Assembly (NCBI GenBank): GCA_963755815.1
Contig: CAVWLF010000013.1
Location: 1-64,000, forward strand
DNA length: 64,000 nt
Origin: Palsa-506 sp963755815
GTDB lineage: Bacteria > Actinomycetota > Actinomycetes > Streptosporangiales > Streptosporangiaceae
Direction: 5' to 3'
The notes below the pieces were generated by a model that worked only from the letters and a program-made list of their open reading frames with translations, had not been told where the DNA came from and did not search any database. The translations under genes and the position numbers were made by a program. The first letter of the stretch is position 1, and every line of letters starts with the position of its first letter. Positions 1 through 9,057 of this stretch are shown in pieces.

Positions 1-55
1 CGGGCGCAAACCCGCACCGGAACCCGGTCCCGGCGTCATATGAGCATGCTAATGT

Positions 56-298
56 ATGTGCATGTTGACTCACCGGCTGCAGATTCTCATCGACGATGAG
101 CGTTACGAGCGGGTTCGCGCACTCGCGCGGCAGCGCGGTACATCTGTCGCCACCGTGATCAGGGAGGCGCTCGACCGTGGCCTGCCCGCGACGCAACGGA
201 GGCGAGCCGCCGCTGCCGGGCGCATCCTGGATGCGGCACCGATGGAGGTTGGCGATCTGCTTGCCGAACTGGATGATCTTCGGGGACGTCACGCGTGA
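56..298 (+). CDS. VapB-like ribbon-helix-helix antitoxin
   Basis: An 80-residue protein whose first ~45 residues (HRLQILIDDERYERVRALAR, then a segment with TSVATVIREALDRGL) have the strand-helix-helix pattern of Arc/MetJ-type antitoxins. In this family the N-terminal part binds operator DNA and the C-terminal tail neutralises the toxin. The toxin gene follows with a 4-base GTGA overlap, the usual translational coupling. The start is ATG 56; ATG 62 is an equally good alternative. The palindrome AGCATGCT at 43-50 and nearby GCATG repeats just upstream could be the autoregulatory operator (inference). Identity as an antitoxin rests on fold pattern plus partner gene. Confidence 0.85.
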   Translation: MCMLTHRLQILIDDERYERVRALARQRGTSVATVIREALDRGLPATQRRRAAAAGRILDAAPMEVGDLLAELDDLRGRHA

Positions 299-735
299 TC
301 ATCCTTGACACGACGGTTCTGGTCTATGCGGTCGGTGCCGATCACCCGTTTCGCGAGCCATGCCAGCAATTGATCCGCGCAATAGCAGGCGGAACGATCC
401 TGGCGACCACCACTGTCGAAGTCATCCAGGAGTTCACTCACGTCCGCGCTCGCCGTCGTGACCGTAAAGACGCTGCGGACCTTGCCCGTGACTACATCGA
501 GTTGCTGTCGCCGCTTCTTATCGTCGAGGAGACTGACCTGCGCGAAGGGCTACGCATGTTCGAGGAAGGAACGGGCTTCGGCTCGTTCGACGCGGTCCTG
601 GCCGCAGCGGCGCACGCGGCCGGCGCCGAGGCGCTCGTGTCGGCAGACACCGGGTTCTCGCGCATCGCGGCCATCCAGCATGTCGTCCCTGACGCCGATG
701 GCATCCGCGGGCTGCTGGCCGTCCCGGAAAAATAG
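295..735 (+). CDS. vapC: VapC-like PIN-domain ribonuclease toxin
   Basis: A 146-residue PIN-domain protein. The four acidic positions that bind Mg2+ in this family are visible: Asp5 in IILDTTVLVYA, a Glu in VEVIQEF near residue 45, Asp near 99 in GFGSFDAVLAA, and Asp near 118 in VSADTGF. VapC toxins cut tRNA or rRNA when the antitoxin is degraded. The GTG start overlaps the stop of the upstream antitoxin gene. It appears full length. The RNA target cannot be told from sequence. Confidence 0.9.
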   Translation: MIILDTTVLVYAVGADHPFREPCQQLIRAIAGGTILATTTVEVIQEFTHVRARRRDRKDAADLARDYIELLSPLLIVEETDLREGLRMFEEGTGFGSFDAVLAAAAHAAGAEALVSADTGFSRIAAIQHVVPDADGIRGLLAVPEK

Positions 736-770
736 CCCGTGGGGGTAGCTCGCGGCGGGCTGGACGTCCG

Positions 771-1205
771 CTAGCGCGGCCGCCGGGTGGAGCCGGCCGC
801 GACCGGCTCCCGGCACGCCTCGCAGATCACCTCGGCCACCAGCCGGTGACCGCACTGGTGCTCCAGGATGAGCGGCGGGCCGGCCTCGCCGGCCAGGTGC
901 TGGTCGCCCCACCGCATCAGGGTCAGGATGACCGGGTACAGCTCCCGGCCGGCGTCGGTCAGGTGGTACTCGAAGCGGGCCGGGTGCTCGGAGTACTGCC
1001 GCCGCTCCAGGATCCCCTCGCTGACCAGGGTGCGCAGGCGGGCGGCGAGCGTGTCGCGCGGCGCGCCGGTCCGCCGGGTCATCTCGTCGAACCTGCGGTT
1101 GCCGAGGAAGACCTCCCGGATGGCGAGCAGCGCCCACTTCTCGCCGACCAGCTCCAGGGTGCGCGCGACGGAGCACTCCCGCGGCTGCACAGCTGAGAAA
1201 CTCAC
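771..1205 (-). CDS. HxlR-family transcriptional regulator
   Basis: A 144-residue winged-helix protein of the HxlR/MarR-like class: an N-terminal Cys (RECSVARTLELVGEKWALL), then recognition-helix sequence and wing (DTLAARLRTLVSEGILERR) and the dimerisation tail. The reading frame stays open further upstream, but GTG 1205 gives the normal HxlR N-terminus and leaves a 97-base shared promoter region with the divergent MFS exporter. This arrangement suggests the regulator controls that exporter and itself. The conserved Cys near residue 11 may sense an electrophile or quinone, as in YodB/HypR; that is inference from family. Confidence 0.88.
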   Translation of the reverse strand: MSFSAVQPRECSVARTLELVGEKWALLAIREVFLGNRRFDEMTRRTGAPRDTLAARLRTLVSEGILERRQYSEHPARFEYHLTDAGRELYPVILTLMRWGDQHLAGEAGPPLILEHQCGHRLVAEVICEACREPVAAGSTRRPR

Positions 1206-1236
1206 ACGGCCAGTATACGGGGTAAGTCGCAAATCT

Positions 1237-1252
1237 GGACGGACTATCGTCC
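1237..1252. promoter_or_regulatory. Candidate HxlR operator in divergent promoter
   Basis: The shared upstream region contains the inverted repeat GGACG-gactat-CGTCC at 1237-1252, inside a wider AATCTGG...CCAGAAT arrangement. It lies between the HxlR gene start (1205) and the exporter start (1303). Position and symmetry suggest a dimer-binding site; binding is inferred. Confidence 0.45.
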
Positions 1253-1302
1253 GGGCAGTTAGACTGCATCCAGAATCCGGACCTACTAGGAGGACGTGCC
1301 CC

Positions 1303-2856
1303 GTGAGCTCTCCCTCTCCGGCCGCCGCCATCCCGCCCGGCATCCCGGGCATGGCCCCGGCGGGCAGCGGTGCGGCAGGCGGCCGCACGGCGGGCCCCAG
1401 CGCTCGTCAGGTAACGGCCATCGTTGGCGTCCTGTCCCTGGCCGTCTTCATGTCCAGCCTGGACTTGTTCATCGTCAACCTGGCGTTCCCGTACATCGGC
1501 CGGGAATATCACGGCACGAGCCTGAGCTCGCTGTCCTGGATTCTGAACGGCTACACGATCGTGTTCGCGGCGGTGCTGGTGCCGGCCGGGCGGTGGGCCG
1601 ACCGGATCGGGCGGCGGCGGCTGTTCGTGGCCGGCCTGATCGCGTTCAGCCTGGGCTCCCTGTTCTGCGGGCTCGCCCCGGGCGTGGGCGCGCTGATCGC
1701 GGCGCGGGTGGTGCAGGCGGTGGGCGCAGGGATGATGGTGCCGGCGTCGCTGTCGCTGCTGCTGGCCTCGGTGCCGCCGGCCGCCCGCTCCCAGGCCATC
1801 GGCACCTGGTCGGCCCTCGGCGCCCTCGGCGCGGCGCTCGGGCCGGTCATTGGCGGGAGCCTGGTGCAGATCAGCTGGCGGTGGGTGTTCTGGATTAACC
1901 TGCCGGTCGGGCTGGCCGCCGTGCTGCTGGCCGCGCGGGTGGTGCCGGAAAGCAAGGATGAGCACGTCCAGGGCCGGCCGGATGTGGCTGGCGCCGCGCT
2001 GCTCGCGGCCGCGGTCGGCCTGATCGCCCTGGCCCTGGTCAAGGCGCCCGGCTGGGGCTGGGGGTCAGCCAGCTTCCTCGGGCTGGTGGCCGCGGCGCTG
2101 GCCTGCGGGGCGGCCATGGTGCTCCGCTCGCGCAGCCACCACTCGCCGGTCATCGAGCTCGGGCTGCTGCGGTCCCGCACCTTCAGCGGCGCGTTCGCCG
2201 CCTCGATTCTGTACTACGCCGCGTTCGGGGCGTTTGTGCTCAGCTCCGTCGAGTTCCTGACCGGGGTGTGGGGGTACTCGGCGGTGCGGGCCGGCCTCGC
2301 CATCGGGCCGGGGCCGCTGATGGTGCTGCCCTTCGCCCGGCTGGTCGCTCCCCCGCTGGCGGCCCGGCTCGGCGGGCCCGGGCGGGTGGCCGTCATCGGC
2401 TGCGCCGTCAACGCGGCCGCGCAGCTGCTCTGGTACTCCCAGATGACCGCGCATCCGGCCTACCTGACCCACCTGCTCCCGGCGCAGCTGCTCGGCGGCG
2501 CGGGGGTCGGGCTGACGATCCCATCCCTCCTCAGCGCCGGCAGCGCCTCGCTCACGCCGGACCGCTTCGGCACCGGCAGCGGGATCCTGAACATGGCCCG
2601 GCAAATCGGCACTGTGCTCGGGGTGGCGGGCCTGATTGCCATCCTCATCCATATCGCGCCGGCCGACCCGGTCGCCACCTACCGGCACGGGCTGGTGCTG
2701 ATCATCGCGTTCTTCGCCGCCGCCGGCGTCGTCTCGGCCGTGCTGCTCACCGGCCGGCCGGTGCTGGCGCCGGCCAGGCCAGCTCAGCCAGACCGGCCGG
2801 CTCAGCCAGCCGAACCGGGCGGCCCGGCTCAGCCGGGGATGGTCACCGGGCGGTAG
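1303..2856 (+). CDS. MFS drug exporter, DHA2 (14-helix) family
   Basis: A 517-residue membrane transporter. It has the DHA2-type segments: FMSSLDLFIVNLAFPYIGRE in helix 1, the cytoplasmic loop GRWADRIGRRRLFVAG (motif A) and the motif C-like GALGAALGPVIGGSLVQISW, followed by more hydrophobic helices to about residue 490. It probably exports drugs or hydrophobic compounds by proton antiport. Start GTG 1303 is set by AGGAGG at 1288-1293; the longer open frame would run through the divergent promoter. The C-terminus is a Pro/Ala-rich tail that overlaps the end of convergent pobA by 28 bases. Substrate unknown; adjacency to aromatic genes is suggestive only. Confidence 0.88.
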   Translation: MSSPSPAAAIPPGIPGMAPAGSGAAGGRTAGPSARQVTAIVGVLSLAVFMSSLDLFIVNLAFPYIGREYHGTSLSSLSWILNGYTIVFAAVLVPAGRWADRIGRRRLFVAGLIAFSLGSLFCGLAPGVGALIAARVVQAVGAGMMVPASLSLLLASVPPAARSQAIGTWSALGALGAALGPVIGGSLVQISWRWVFWINLPVGLAAVLLAARVVPESKDEHVQGRPDVAGAALLAAAVGLIALALVKAPGWGWGSASFLGLVAAALACGAAMVLRSRSHHSPVIELGLLRSRTFSGAFAASILYYAAFGAFVLSSVEFLTGVWGYSAVRAGLAIGPGPLMVLPFARLVAPPLAARLGGPGRVAVIGCAVNAAAQLLWYSQMTAHPAYLTHLLPAQLLGGAGVGLTIPSLLSAGSASLTPDRFGTGSGILNMARQIGTVLGVAGLIAILIHIAPADPVATYRHGLVLIIAFFAAAGVVSAVLLTGRPVLAPARPAQPDRPAQPAEPGGPAQPGMVTGR

Positions 2857-4013
2857 CCGACGTAGTTCTCCGCCAGCGAGGTGGCGGCCGCCCGCGAGCT
2901 GGTGACATAGCGCAGCTGGGAGAGCTGCAGCTGGGCTTCCATCGAGCCCGCCCCCGGCGTGGCGTGCAGCATGGTCGTCATCCACCAGGAGAAGTGCGTC
3001 GCCCGCCAGACGCGCTCCAGGCAGCTATCGGAGTAAGAATCCGCGAGCTTCTCGCTGCCATCCCGCAGCAGGCTGGTCAGCGCGCCGGCCAGCAGGGTGA
3101 CATCGGCCAGCGCCAGGTTCAGGCCCTTGGCCCCGGTCGGCGGCACGATATGCGCGGCGTCACCGGCCAGGAACAGCCTGCCGTACCGCATCGGCGAGCT
3201 GACGAAGCTGCGCATCGGCGTGATGCTCTTCTCCAGCACCGGGCCTTCCTTCAGCTCCCAGCCGGGCAGCGCGAAGCGCCGCTGCAGCTCGGCCCAGATC
3301 CGGTCATCGGGCCAGGCGGCTATTTCCTCCTCCGGCGGCACCTGCAGGTACAGCCTGCTCAGCTGCGGGCTGCGCAGGCTATGCAGCGCGAAGCCGGCCG
3401 GGTGATGACAGTAGATCAGCTCGTCGGTGGACGGCGGCACCTCGGCCAGGATGCCGAGCCAGGCGTACGGGTAGCCGGTCTGCCAGACCGTCTGCAGGCT
3501 CGCCGGGATGGCCGCCCGGCAGATGCCGTGGAAGCCGTCGCAGCCCGCGATCACGTCGCAGGCCAGCTCGTGCCGGATGCCATCGGCACTGGTGTAGCGC
3601 AGGACCGGCCGGTCCGAGGTGACCGCGTCCACCTCGGTATCGCTGATCTCGAACTCGATCGCGGCCCCGGCTGCCAGCCGGGCCCCGATCAGGTCCTTGA
3701 CCACCTCCGTCTGCGCGTACACCGTCACCGTGCGGCCGGTGAGCTCGCGGAAGTCGATGTGCCTGCGCGCACCGGCGAACTGCAAGTAGATCCCGCCGTG
3801 CTCGAGTCCCTCGCGGTCAAGCCGCCCGGCCAGGCCAGCGTCCCGGAGCACCCGGACGCTGCCTGACTCCAGCACCCCGGCCCGCTGCCTGGCCTCGCAG
3901 TACGCGCGGCTGCGCGTTTCCACCACGACCGACTCGACGCCGCGCAGCGCCAGCAGGTGCGAGAGCAGCAGGCCGGCCGGGCCGGCGCCGACGATCCCCA
4001 CCTGGGTGCGCAC
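2829..4013 (-). CDS. pobA: 4-hydroxybenzoate 3-monooxygenase
   Basis: A 394-residue flavoprotein hydroxylase that would convert 4-hydroxybenzoate to protocatechuate with NAD(P)H and O2. Visible motifs are the FAD Rossmann GAGPAG at residues 9-14, the CDGFHG segment of the DG motif, and GDAAHIVPPTGAKGLN, the ribityl-binding GD motif; length matches PobA. It lies 11 bases downstream of an aldehyde dehydrogenase on the same strand, suggesting the order aromatic aldehyde to hydroxybenzoate to protocatechuate. No ring-cleavage genes are present in the window. The end overlaps the convergent MFS gene. Confidence 0.92.
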   Translation of the reverse strand: MRTQVGIVGAGPAGLLLSHLLALRGVESVVVETRSRAYCEARQRAGVLESGSVRVLRDAGLAGRLDREGLEHGGIYLQFAGARRHIDFRELTGRTVTVYAQTEVVKDLIGARLAAGAAIEFEISDTEVDAVTSDRPVLRYTSADGIRHELACDVIAGCDGFHGICRAAIPASLQTVWQTGYPYAWLGILAEVPPSTDELIYCHHPAGFALHSLRSPQLSRLYLQVPPEEEIAAWPDDRIWAELQRRFALPGWELKEGPVLEKSITPMRSFVSSPMRYGRLFLAGDAAHIVPPTGAKGLNLALADVTLLAGALTSLLRDGSEKLADSYSDSCLERVWRATHFSWWMTTMLHATPGAGSMEAQLQLSQLRYVTSSRAAATSLAENYVGYRPVTIPG

Positions 4014-4024
4014 GGCCCCGGCGC

Positions 4025-5482
4025 CTAGAACGGATAGGGCGCGATGTCGCCGCGGATGGTGACCCAGCGGGTGTCGGTGAAGGCATCCGCGTTGGCGCCG
4101 CCGCCGAAGCGAGCGCCCGTGCCGGAGGAGCCGACTCCGCCGAACGGGATGTTCGCCTCGTCGTCCACGGTCTGCTCGTTGATGTGCACGATCCCGCTGG
4201 GAATCCGGTTAGCCAGGTCAAGGCCGCGCATCACGTCCTTGGTCAGGATGCCGAGCGACAGCCCGTATTCGGTCTCCGCCGCCAGCTTGGCCACGTCCTC
4301 GACGGTCTCGAAGCGCAGCACCGGGGCCACCGGCCCGAACACCTCCTCGGCGTACGCGGGCATATCGGGTGCCATGTCGGCCAGCACGGTCGGCTGGTAG
4401 AACAGGCCCTCGTAGGTCCCTCCGGCGGCCAGCCTGGCGCCGGCGTCGACGCTCGCCGTGACCAGCCCGTGCACCCGGTCGCGCTGCCGCTCGTCGATGA
4501 TCGGGCCGAGCGCCACCTGGTCGGTCGCCGGGTTGCCGACCGGCAGGTGGATGGCCTTCTCGGCCAGCTTCGCCACGTACTCGTCATAGGCGCCGTCCTG
4601 GACCAGGTGCCGTCCGGTGGTCATGCAGATCTGGCCCTGATGCAGGAACGAGCCCCAGGCGCCGGCCGAGGCGGCCAGGTCAATGTCGGCGTCGTCCAGG
4701 ATGACCAGCGCCGAGTTCCCGCCCAGCTCGAGGTGCACGCGCTTGAGGTGCCGCCCGGCCAGCTCGCCGACCTTGCGGCCGGCCGCGCTGGAGCCGGTGA
4801 AGGAGATCACCCGCACCAGCGGCTCGGTGACCACGGCCTCGCCGACGTCCACGCCGCCGGGCAGCACATGCAGCAGGCCCTCGGGCAGTCCCGCCTCCTC
4901 GAAGATCCTGGCCACCACGACGCCGCCGCAGATGGAGGTGCGCAGGTCCGGCTTGAGTATCACGGCGTTGCCGAGGGCCAGCGCCGGGGCCACCGACCGG
5001 ACCGACAGGATCTGCGGGAAGTTAAACGGCGCGATGACCCCGACCACGCCGACCGGCCGGCGCTCGGCGTAGCTGAGCCGCGGCTGCTCACTCGGCAGCA
5101 GCTCGCCGTAGGGGCGGGAGGGCAGTGTGGCCGCCTCGTAGATCTCCCCGGTCGAGTTGTGCGTCTCGAACTGGGCGGCGGGCGGGATCTTGCCGCTCTC
5201 CCGGACGACCCAGTCCTCGATCTCGGCGGCGTTCTCCAGCCAGAGGTCGGCGGCCTTGCGCAGGATGGCCGACCGCACCGTATGCGGCGTCGCGGCCCAG
5301 GCCGGCTGAGCGGCCGCGGCCCGCGCGGCCGAGGCGGCGACATCGGAGGGGCCCGCGCACCCTATCCGGCCGATCTCCTGGCCGGTGGCGGGCTCGATGA
5401 CGGCGACGTCCCCGTTCGCCCCCTGGGTCCATCCGCCCTGGTAGATCTGGCCGCGCCAGGTCGACTCATTAAGAAATGTCAC
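4025..5482 (-). CDS. NAD(P)-dependent (benz)aldehyde dehydrogenase
   Basis: A 485-residue aldehyde dehydrogenase. The catalytic Cys286 (HQGQICM), general base Glu252 (HLELGGNS) and oxyanion Asn154 (APFNFPQ) are all in place, as are the cofactor-binding SFTGSSAAG and the C-terminal PFGGVGSSG. The QICM context and the downstream pobA point to benzaldehyde or 4-hydroxybenzaldehyde as substrate, although the family is promiscuous. It starts with ATG 5482 and forms an operon with pobA. The 211-base upstream region holds a GAAC-N4-GTTC palindrome (see 5596). Confidence 0.85.
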   Translation of the reverse strand: MTFLNESTWRGQIYQGGWTQGANGDVAVIEPATGQEIGRIGCAGPSDVAASAARAAAAQPAWAATPHTVRSAILRKAADLWLENAAEIEDWVVRESGKIPPAAQFETHNSTGEIYEAATLPSRPYGELLPSEQPRLSYAERRPVGVVGVIAPFNFPQILSVRSVAPALALGNAVILKPDLRTSICGGVVVARIFEEAGLPEGLLHVLPGGVDVGEAVVTEPLVRVISFTGSSAAGRKVGELAGRHLKRVHLELGGNSALVILDDADIDLAASAGAWGSFLHQGQICMTTGRHLVQDGAYDEYVAKLAEKAIHLPVGNPATDQVALGPIIDERQRDRVHGLVTASVDAGARLAAGGTYEGLFYQPTVLADMAPDMPAYAEEVFGPVAPVLRFETVEDVAKLAAETEYGLSLGILTKDVMRGLDLANRIPSGIVHINEQTVDDEANIPFGGVGSSGTGARFGGGANADAFTDTRWVTIRGDIAPYPF

Positions 5483-5595
5483 GATCGCTCCTCCATGGCA
5501 GGCGAGGCTGACCAGGCCAGCTAGCCGGGCTCCGCACGACGGCCTCTGCTGTCCGCGGCCATGCTTCGCACGGCCGCTCGGTGCTGTGCGTAGTA

Positions 5596-5609
5596 CGAAC
5601 AGCAGTTCT
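5596..5609. promoter_or_regulatory. GAAC-N4-GTTC palindrome (LexA/SOS-like)
   Basis: CGAACAGCAGTTCT lies about 115 bases upstream of the aldehyde dehydrogenase start. It differs at one end base from the actinobacterial SOS box core CGAAC-N4-GTTCG. A second GAAC-type pair (GAACTTAGGGAAC) follows. It could equally be the operator of an unlinked regulator of the pobA operon. Confidence 0.35.
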
Positions 5610-5693
5610 AGATCCGAACTTAGGGAACAGTAGCATCGCTGTCAACGGTCCGCGGCGGCCGGCCGCGGGGCCGGCGCCGGCCGGCCTGGCCGG

Positions 5694-6665
5694 TCAGAAC
5701 GGAAGGCGATTGCGGAGCTTCCACCAGAGCCCGCTGGCGGCCAGCCTGCCGACGGCGGCGGCGCTGGGCAGCGAGACGATGGCGAAGTCGCCGAACACGC
5801 GGTACCCGGTCCGGCCGGCCATTGACCTGGCGGCATCGCGGACGGCCACTAGCTGCGTCACGGTCATCGGCAGGGGGGCCTCATCCGGCTGGTAGGTGGC
5901 GCCCAGCGGATAGACGCGCCCGGGGGAGCGGCTCATCTCGATATGGCAGCCGAGTACGTGGGTGACCGGCCGGGCGCGGGCGAAGTCGGCCAGCCGTTCC
6001 AGGCTGGCGGCGAATGCGGGCATGTCGCGGACGAACAGCCGCCCCGGGTAGACGGTGTCGCCGGTGATCAGGAATCCGGTCCACGGATCGTAGACGGCGA
6101 TCGAGCGGTCATCGTGTCCCGGGCAGCCGGTTAGCTCCAGCACCCGGCCGCCCAGATCGAACGTCACGATCCCGGCAGGCCAGTCGCTGATACCGAAGAA
6201 CGAGCACGCGGATGCCTGGTCGGCTGGCACCAGGGTGGTCAAGGGCCGGCCGTCGAACTGGGAGTCGCCTGCCACATGATCGTTATGGCCATGGGTATGG
6301 GCGACGACGAGCTGGTAGGAGTCCCGCGGGTGGCCGGCCAGCCAGTCCTGCACGATGCCGTCCACCGTCTCGCGCAGCGGGAAGGCGGCCGGGTCCTTCG
6401 TGGCGCCGGTGTCCAGCAGCAGCGCCCGGTCATTGCCGAGGAGCAAGTAGAGGAACGGCGCCTCGTAGTTCACCGCCTTGTTCTGCCGCAGCACGAACGT
6501 GTGCTCGTCGCAGGCGTGCACCTGGATCGGCGAGTCGGTGTTCCGCTTGGCCGAGCGGGAGCCATGAATCCACTGCACGTCGAGATCCGCCGCCACCGGT
6601 GCCCCGCTGACGAAGTCGACCGACTCGCTGATCGTCACGTCACCACCACTTTCGCCGACCGCCAA
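5694..6665 (-). CDS. Metallo-beta-lactamase-fold hydrolase
   Basis: A 323-residue MBL-fold protein. The zinc-binding motif HxHxDH is seen as H125-G-H127-N-D129-H130 (VVAHTHGHNDHVAGD), with the downstream histidines in TGCPGHDDRSIAVY and LGCHIEMS, and the Asp in ITGDTVYPG. This is a two-metal glyoxalase II/lactonase-like site; the substrate is not identifiable. No signal peptide is seen. The start is ATG 6665, with GTG 6638 as alternative. A short gap separates it from the phosphoesterase gene upstream, so it may be read through from that operon. Confidence 0.8.
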   Translation of the reverse strand: MAVGESGGDVTISESVDFVSGAPVAADLDVQWIHGSRSAKRNTDSPIQVHACDEHTFVLRQNKAVNYEAPFLYLLLGNDRALLLDTGATKDPAAFPLRETVDGIVQDWLAGHPRDSYQLVVAHTHGHNDHVAGDSQFDGRPLTTLVPADQASACSFFGISDWPAGIVTFDLGGRVLELTGCPGHDDRSIAVYDPWTGFLITGDTVYPGRLFVRDMPAFAASLERLADFARARPVTHVLGCHIEMSRSPGRVYPLGATYQPDEAPLPMTVTQLVAVRDAARSMAGRTGYRVFGDFAIVSLPSAAAVGRLAASGLWWKLRNRLPF

Positions 6666-6741
6666 TCTACCTGGCGCGGGCGAAGGGCCCGGGAATGGCG
6701 GCCGTCGCTGTGACGCGCGCCGCCGGCCAGGCGGGACCGGG

Positions 6742-9057
6742 TCACTGGCGCGGCAGCTGCTGGTTGACCGCCGGGATGACCGGTGCCGGGTTGCGGCTCA
6801 CCTCCTGCTGGGCGGCGGCCAGCCTCGCCTGCGTGGCCGCGACCCCGAGCTGCGGGCTGGCCCGCGGGTACCCGGCGGGCGCCGCGGAGAACCTGAACAC
6901 GGAGGTGAGGTCGCCGCAGGTCCGCCTGCGCCAGGCGCTGATGTTGGGCTCGCGGACGCCGAACCGCGCCTCGATGAGACGGATCAGCGATGTGTGGTCG
7001 AACAGGCCCGAGTTGACGTAGCCGCCGGCCGTCCACGGCGAGACCACGATGGCCGGCACCCGGAAGCCGAGGCCGATCGGCAGGCCCTGCACGAACTCGC
7101 CTCGCGTGCCCGCGGGCGGCGTGGGCGGCGGCACATGATCGAACAGCCCGTCGTTCTCGTCGTAGCAGAGAATGAAGGCCGTCTTCGCCCACACCGCCGG
7201 GTTCGACGCGATCGCGTCCAGCTTCTGCGCGATGTACTCGGCGCCCGCGGCGGGGTAGTAGTCCGGGTGCTCGGACTGGGCGGCCGGTGCCACCAGCCAG
7301 GACACCTGCGGGAGCCGGTCCCCCCGGGCGTCGTCCTCGAAGGTGCCGGCCGGGCGGCGGGCCATCCCCCGCTGGTACAGCGGCGAGGACGGCCGCAGTT
7401 TTGCGTACTGCGTGAACCAGGCCAGCGCGTTGTCGTCGAAGTTGTCTTCCTCCTGGTACACCTGCCAGCTGATCCCGGCCCGCTCAAGCCGCTCCGGGTA
7501 CGTGGTCCAGGACAAGATCACGTTGTCGGACCCGGGGCTGTCGTCAATGACCGGCCCGCCGCTGCCGCCCGCGGGGTCGATCATTCCGGTCCACATGTAC
7601 AGCCGGTTCGGGTTGGTCGGGCCGAACACCGAGCAGTGATAGCGATCACAGATCGTGAACGCATCGGCCAGCGCCCAGTGGAACGGGATGTCGTCGCGGG
7701 TGAAGTAGCCCATGGTCAGCGGGCCCTTGGCCGGGATCCAGGCATTCATCTTGCCGTTCGCCCAGGCCTGGTGCTGGCTTGGCCAGAAGTGGTCGGTGGA
7801 CGGGATGGCCTGCGCGCTCGTGCTGGCCGTGTCGAGCCGGAAGGGCAGCAGGTAGCCCTGCGGGTGGGCCGGGTCCGGCTGGTAGAACACCGGCTTGCCG
7901 TCCGCCAGCCGCATCGCGGCGGGATCACCGAAACCCCGCACCCCCGGCATCGCGCCGAAGTAGTGGTCGAAGCTCCTGTTCTCCTGCATCAGGATCACGA
8001 TGTGCTTGATGTCGGTCAGCCGGCCACCGGGCGGGCTGGCCATGCTGGCGGCCAGCGCCTGGCGCAGGCTCAGCGGAAGCACGGCCGCGCCCGCCAGCGC
8101 GCCGCCGGCCAGCGCGGTGCCGGCGCCGAGAACGCGCCGCCGGGTCACGCCGGCCATCCGCGGCATGCTGGCACTGGTCTCGCCGGCCCGGGCGCGGCCG
8201 GCGCTTTCCCGGCCAGCACTAGCCGCCTGGGTGCCGGCCGGCCCGCCGGGATCCGCTCCGTCGCTGGCGGCCGGCCGGCGCCGCTTACGGGAGTGCCTGG
8301 CCGCCAGGATCAGCAGGAGCAGCAGCAAAAGCAAGGCCAGCGGCAGCAAGACGAGCCACGGCAGGCCAGTCGGCGCCGCCGGCGGCGGCACTGGCGGGGT
8401 CGCCGCCAGGCCGGCCGGGGCATACTCCGCGATGCGCCCGTTTCCGCTGTCGGCCACCCAGACCTGGCCGACCGCGGTCACGGCCAGGCCCTGCGGAAAG
8501 GCCAGTCCCCGGCCGCCCGCGCCCGGGCCGGACGCCAGGCCGAATTCGGTGGCGTACTGGCCTGCCGGGCCGAAGACGGTGACCCAGCCGAAGTCCGGCT
8601 GAGCCACGTAGACCTGGCCGGCCGGGCCGACCGCGATGCCCGCGGGGTTGGACAGCGCGCCGTAACCGCTCTGCGTGCTGCCGAACGACCGGATGGCCGC
8701 TCCGGCCGCGGAGAACTCCCGCACCTTGTTGCCATCGACGCCGACGGCGTCTACCGCGTACCCAGCGCTGGATACCCAGACGTGACCGGCCCGGTCGATG
8801 GCCACGCCGTCCGGGGTGGCCACGGGAAATGCCCGCAGGTAGCCGCCGGACGGGGAGAACTCCGCCACCCGGCTATGGCCCTCGTCAGCCACGAAGACAT
8901 CGCCGGACCGGGCCACCGCCACCGCGGCGGGCCCGCTCAGCTGGCCCGGCCCGGACCCCGGCTGGCCGGCCACCGCGAGAACCTTCCCGCCCGCGGACAG
9001 CTTCACCAGCCGGTTGCGGCCGGTGTCGGCCACCCAGACCGGCCCGGCCGCGGTCAC
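6742..9057 (-). CDS. NHL propeller - TM - Tat phosphoesterase (fused frame)
   Basis: One open frame of 771 residues holds two modules. Residues 1-220 are NHL-type repeats (WVADTGRNRLVKL, VFVADEGHSRVAEF, WVADSGNGRIAEY), followed by a transmembrane segment at 232-252 and a basic stretch. From Met298 there is a twin-arginine signal (TRRRVLGAG) and then a phospholipase C/acid phosphatase-type phosphoesterase (HIVILMQENRSFDHYFG at 352-368, CYDENDGLFDHV). No stop separates them, so this is either a real membrane fusion or a second gene starting at ATG 8166. Its GTG start overlaps the stop of the upstream fragment, and the propeller clearly continues into that fragment in another frame. Confidence 0.75.
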   Translation of the reverse strand: MTAAGPVWVADTGRNRLVKLSAGGKVLAVAGQPGSGPGQLSGPAAVAVARSGDVFVADEGHSRVAEFSPSGGYLRAFPVATPDGVAIDRAGHVWVSSAGYAVDAVGVDGNKVREFSAAGAAIRSFGSTQSGYGALSNPAGIAVGPAGQVYVAQPDFGWVTVFGPAGQYATEFGLASGPGAGGRGLAFPQGLAVTAVGQVWVADSGNGRIAEYAPAGLAATPPVPPPAAPTGLPWLVLLPLALLLLLLLLILAARHSRKRRRPAASDGADPGGPAGTQAASAGRESAGRARAGETSASMPRMAGVTRRRVLGAGTALAGGALAGAAVLPLSLRQALAASMASPPGGRLTDIKHIVILMQENRSFDHYFGAMPGVRGFGDPAAMRLADGKPVFYQPDPAHPQGYLLPFRLDTASTSAQAIPSTDHFWPSQHQAWANGKMNAWIPAKGPLTMGYFTRDDIPFHWALADAFTICDRYHCSVFGPTNPNRLYMWTGMIDPAGGSGGPVIDDSPGSDNVILSWTTYPERLERAGISWQVYQEEDNFDDNALAWFTQYAKLRPSSPLYQRGMARRPAGTFEDDARGDRLPQVSWLVAPAAQSEHPDYYPAAGAEYIAQKLDAIASNPAVWAKTAFILCYDENDGLFDHVPPPTPPAGTRGEFVQGLPIGLGFRVPAIVVSPWTAGGYVNSGLFDHTSLIRLIEARFGVREPNISAWRRRTCGDLTSVFRFSAAPAGYPRASPQLGVAATQARLAAAQQEVSRNPAPVIPAVNQQLPRQ

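Noticed and set aside
550..1965. Long minus-strand frame of 471 residues across HxlR and MFS genes
   Set aside because: Arg/Gly/Pro-rich translation with no domain; it is the antisense shadow of GC-rich genes.
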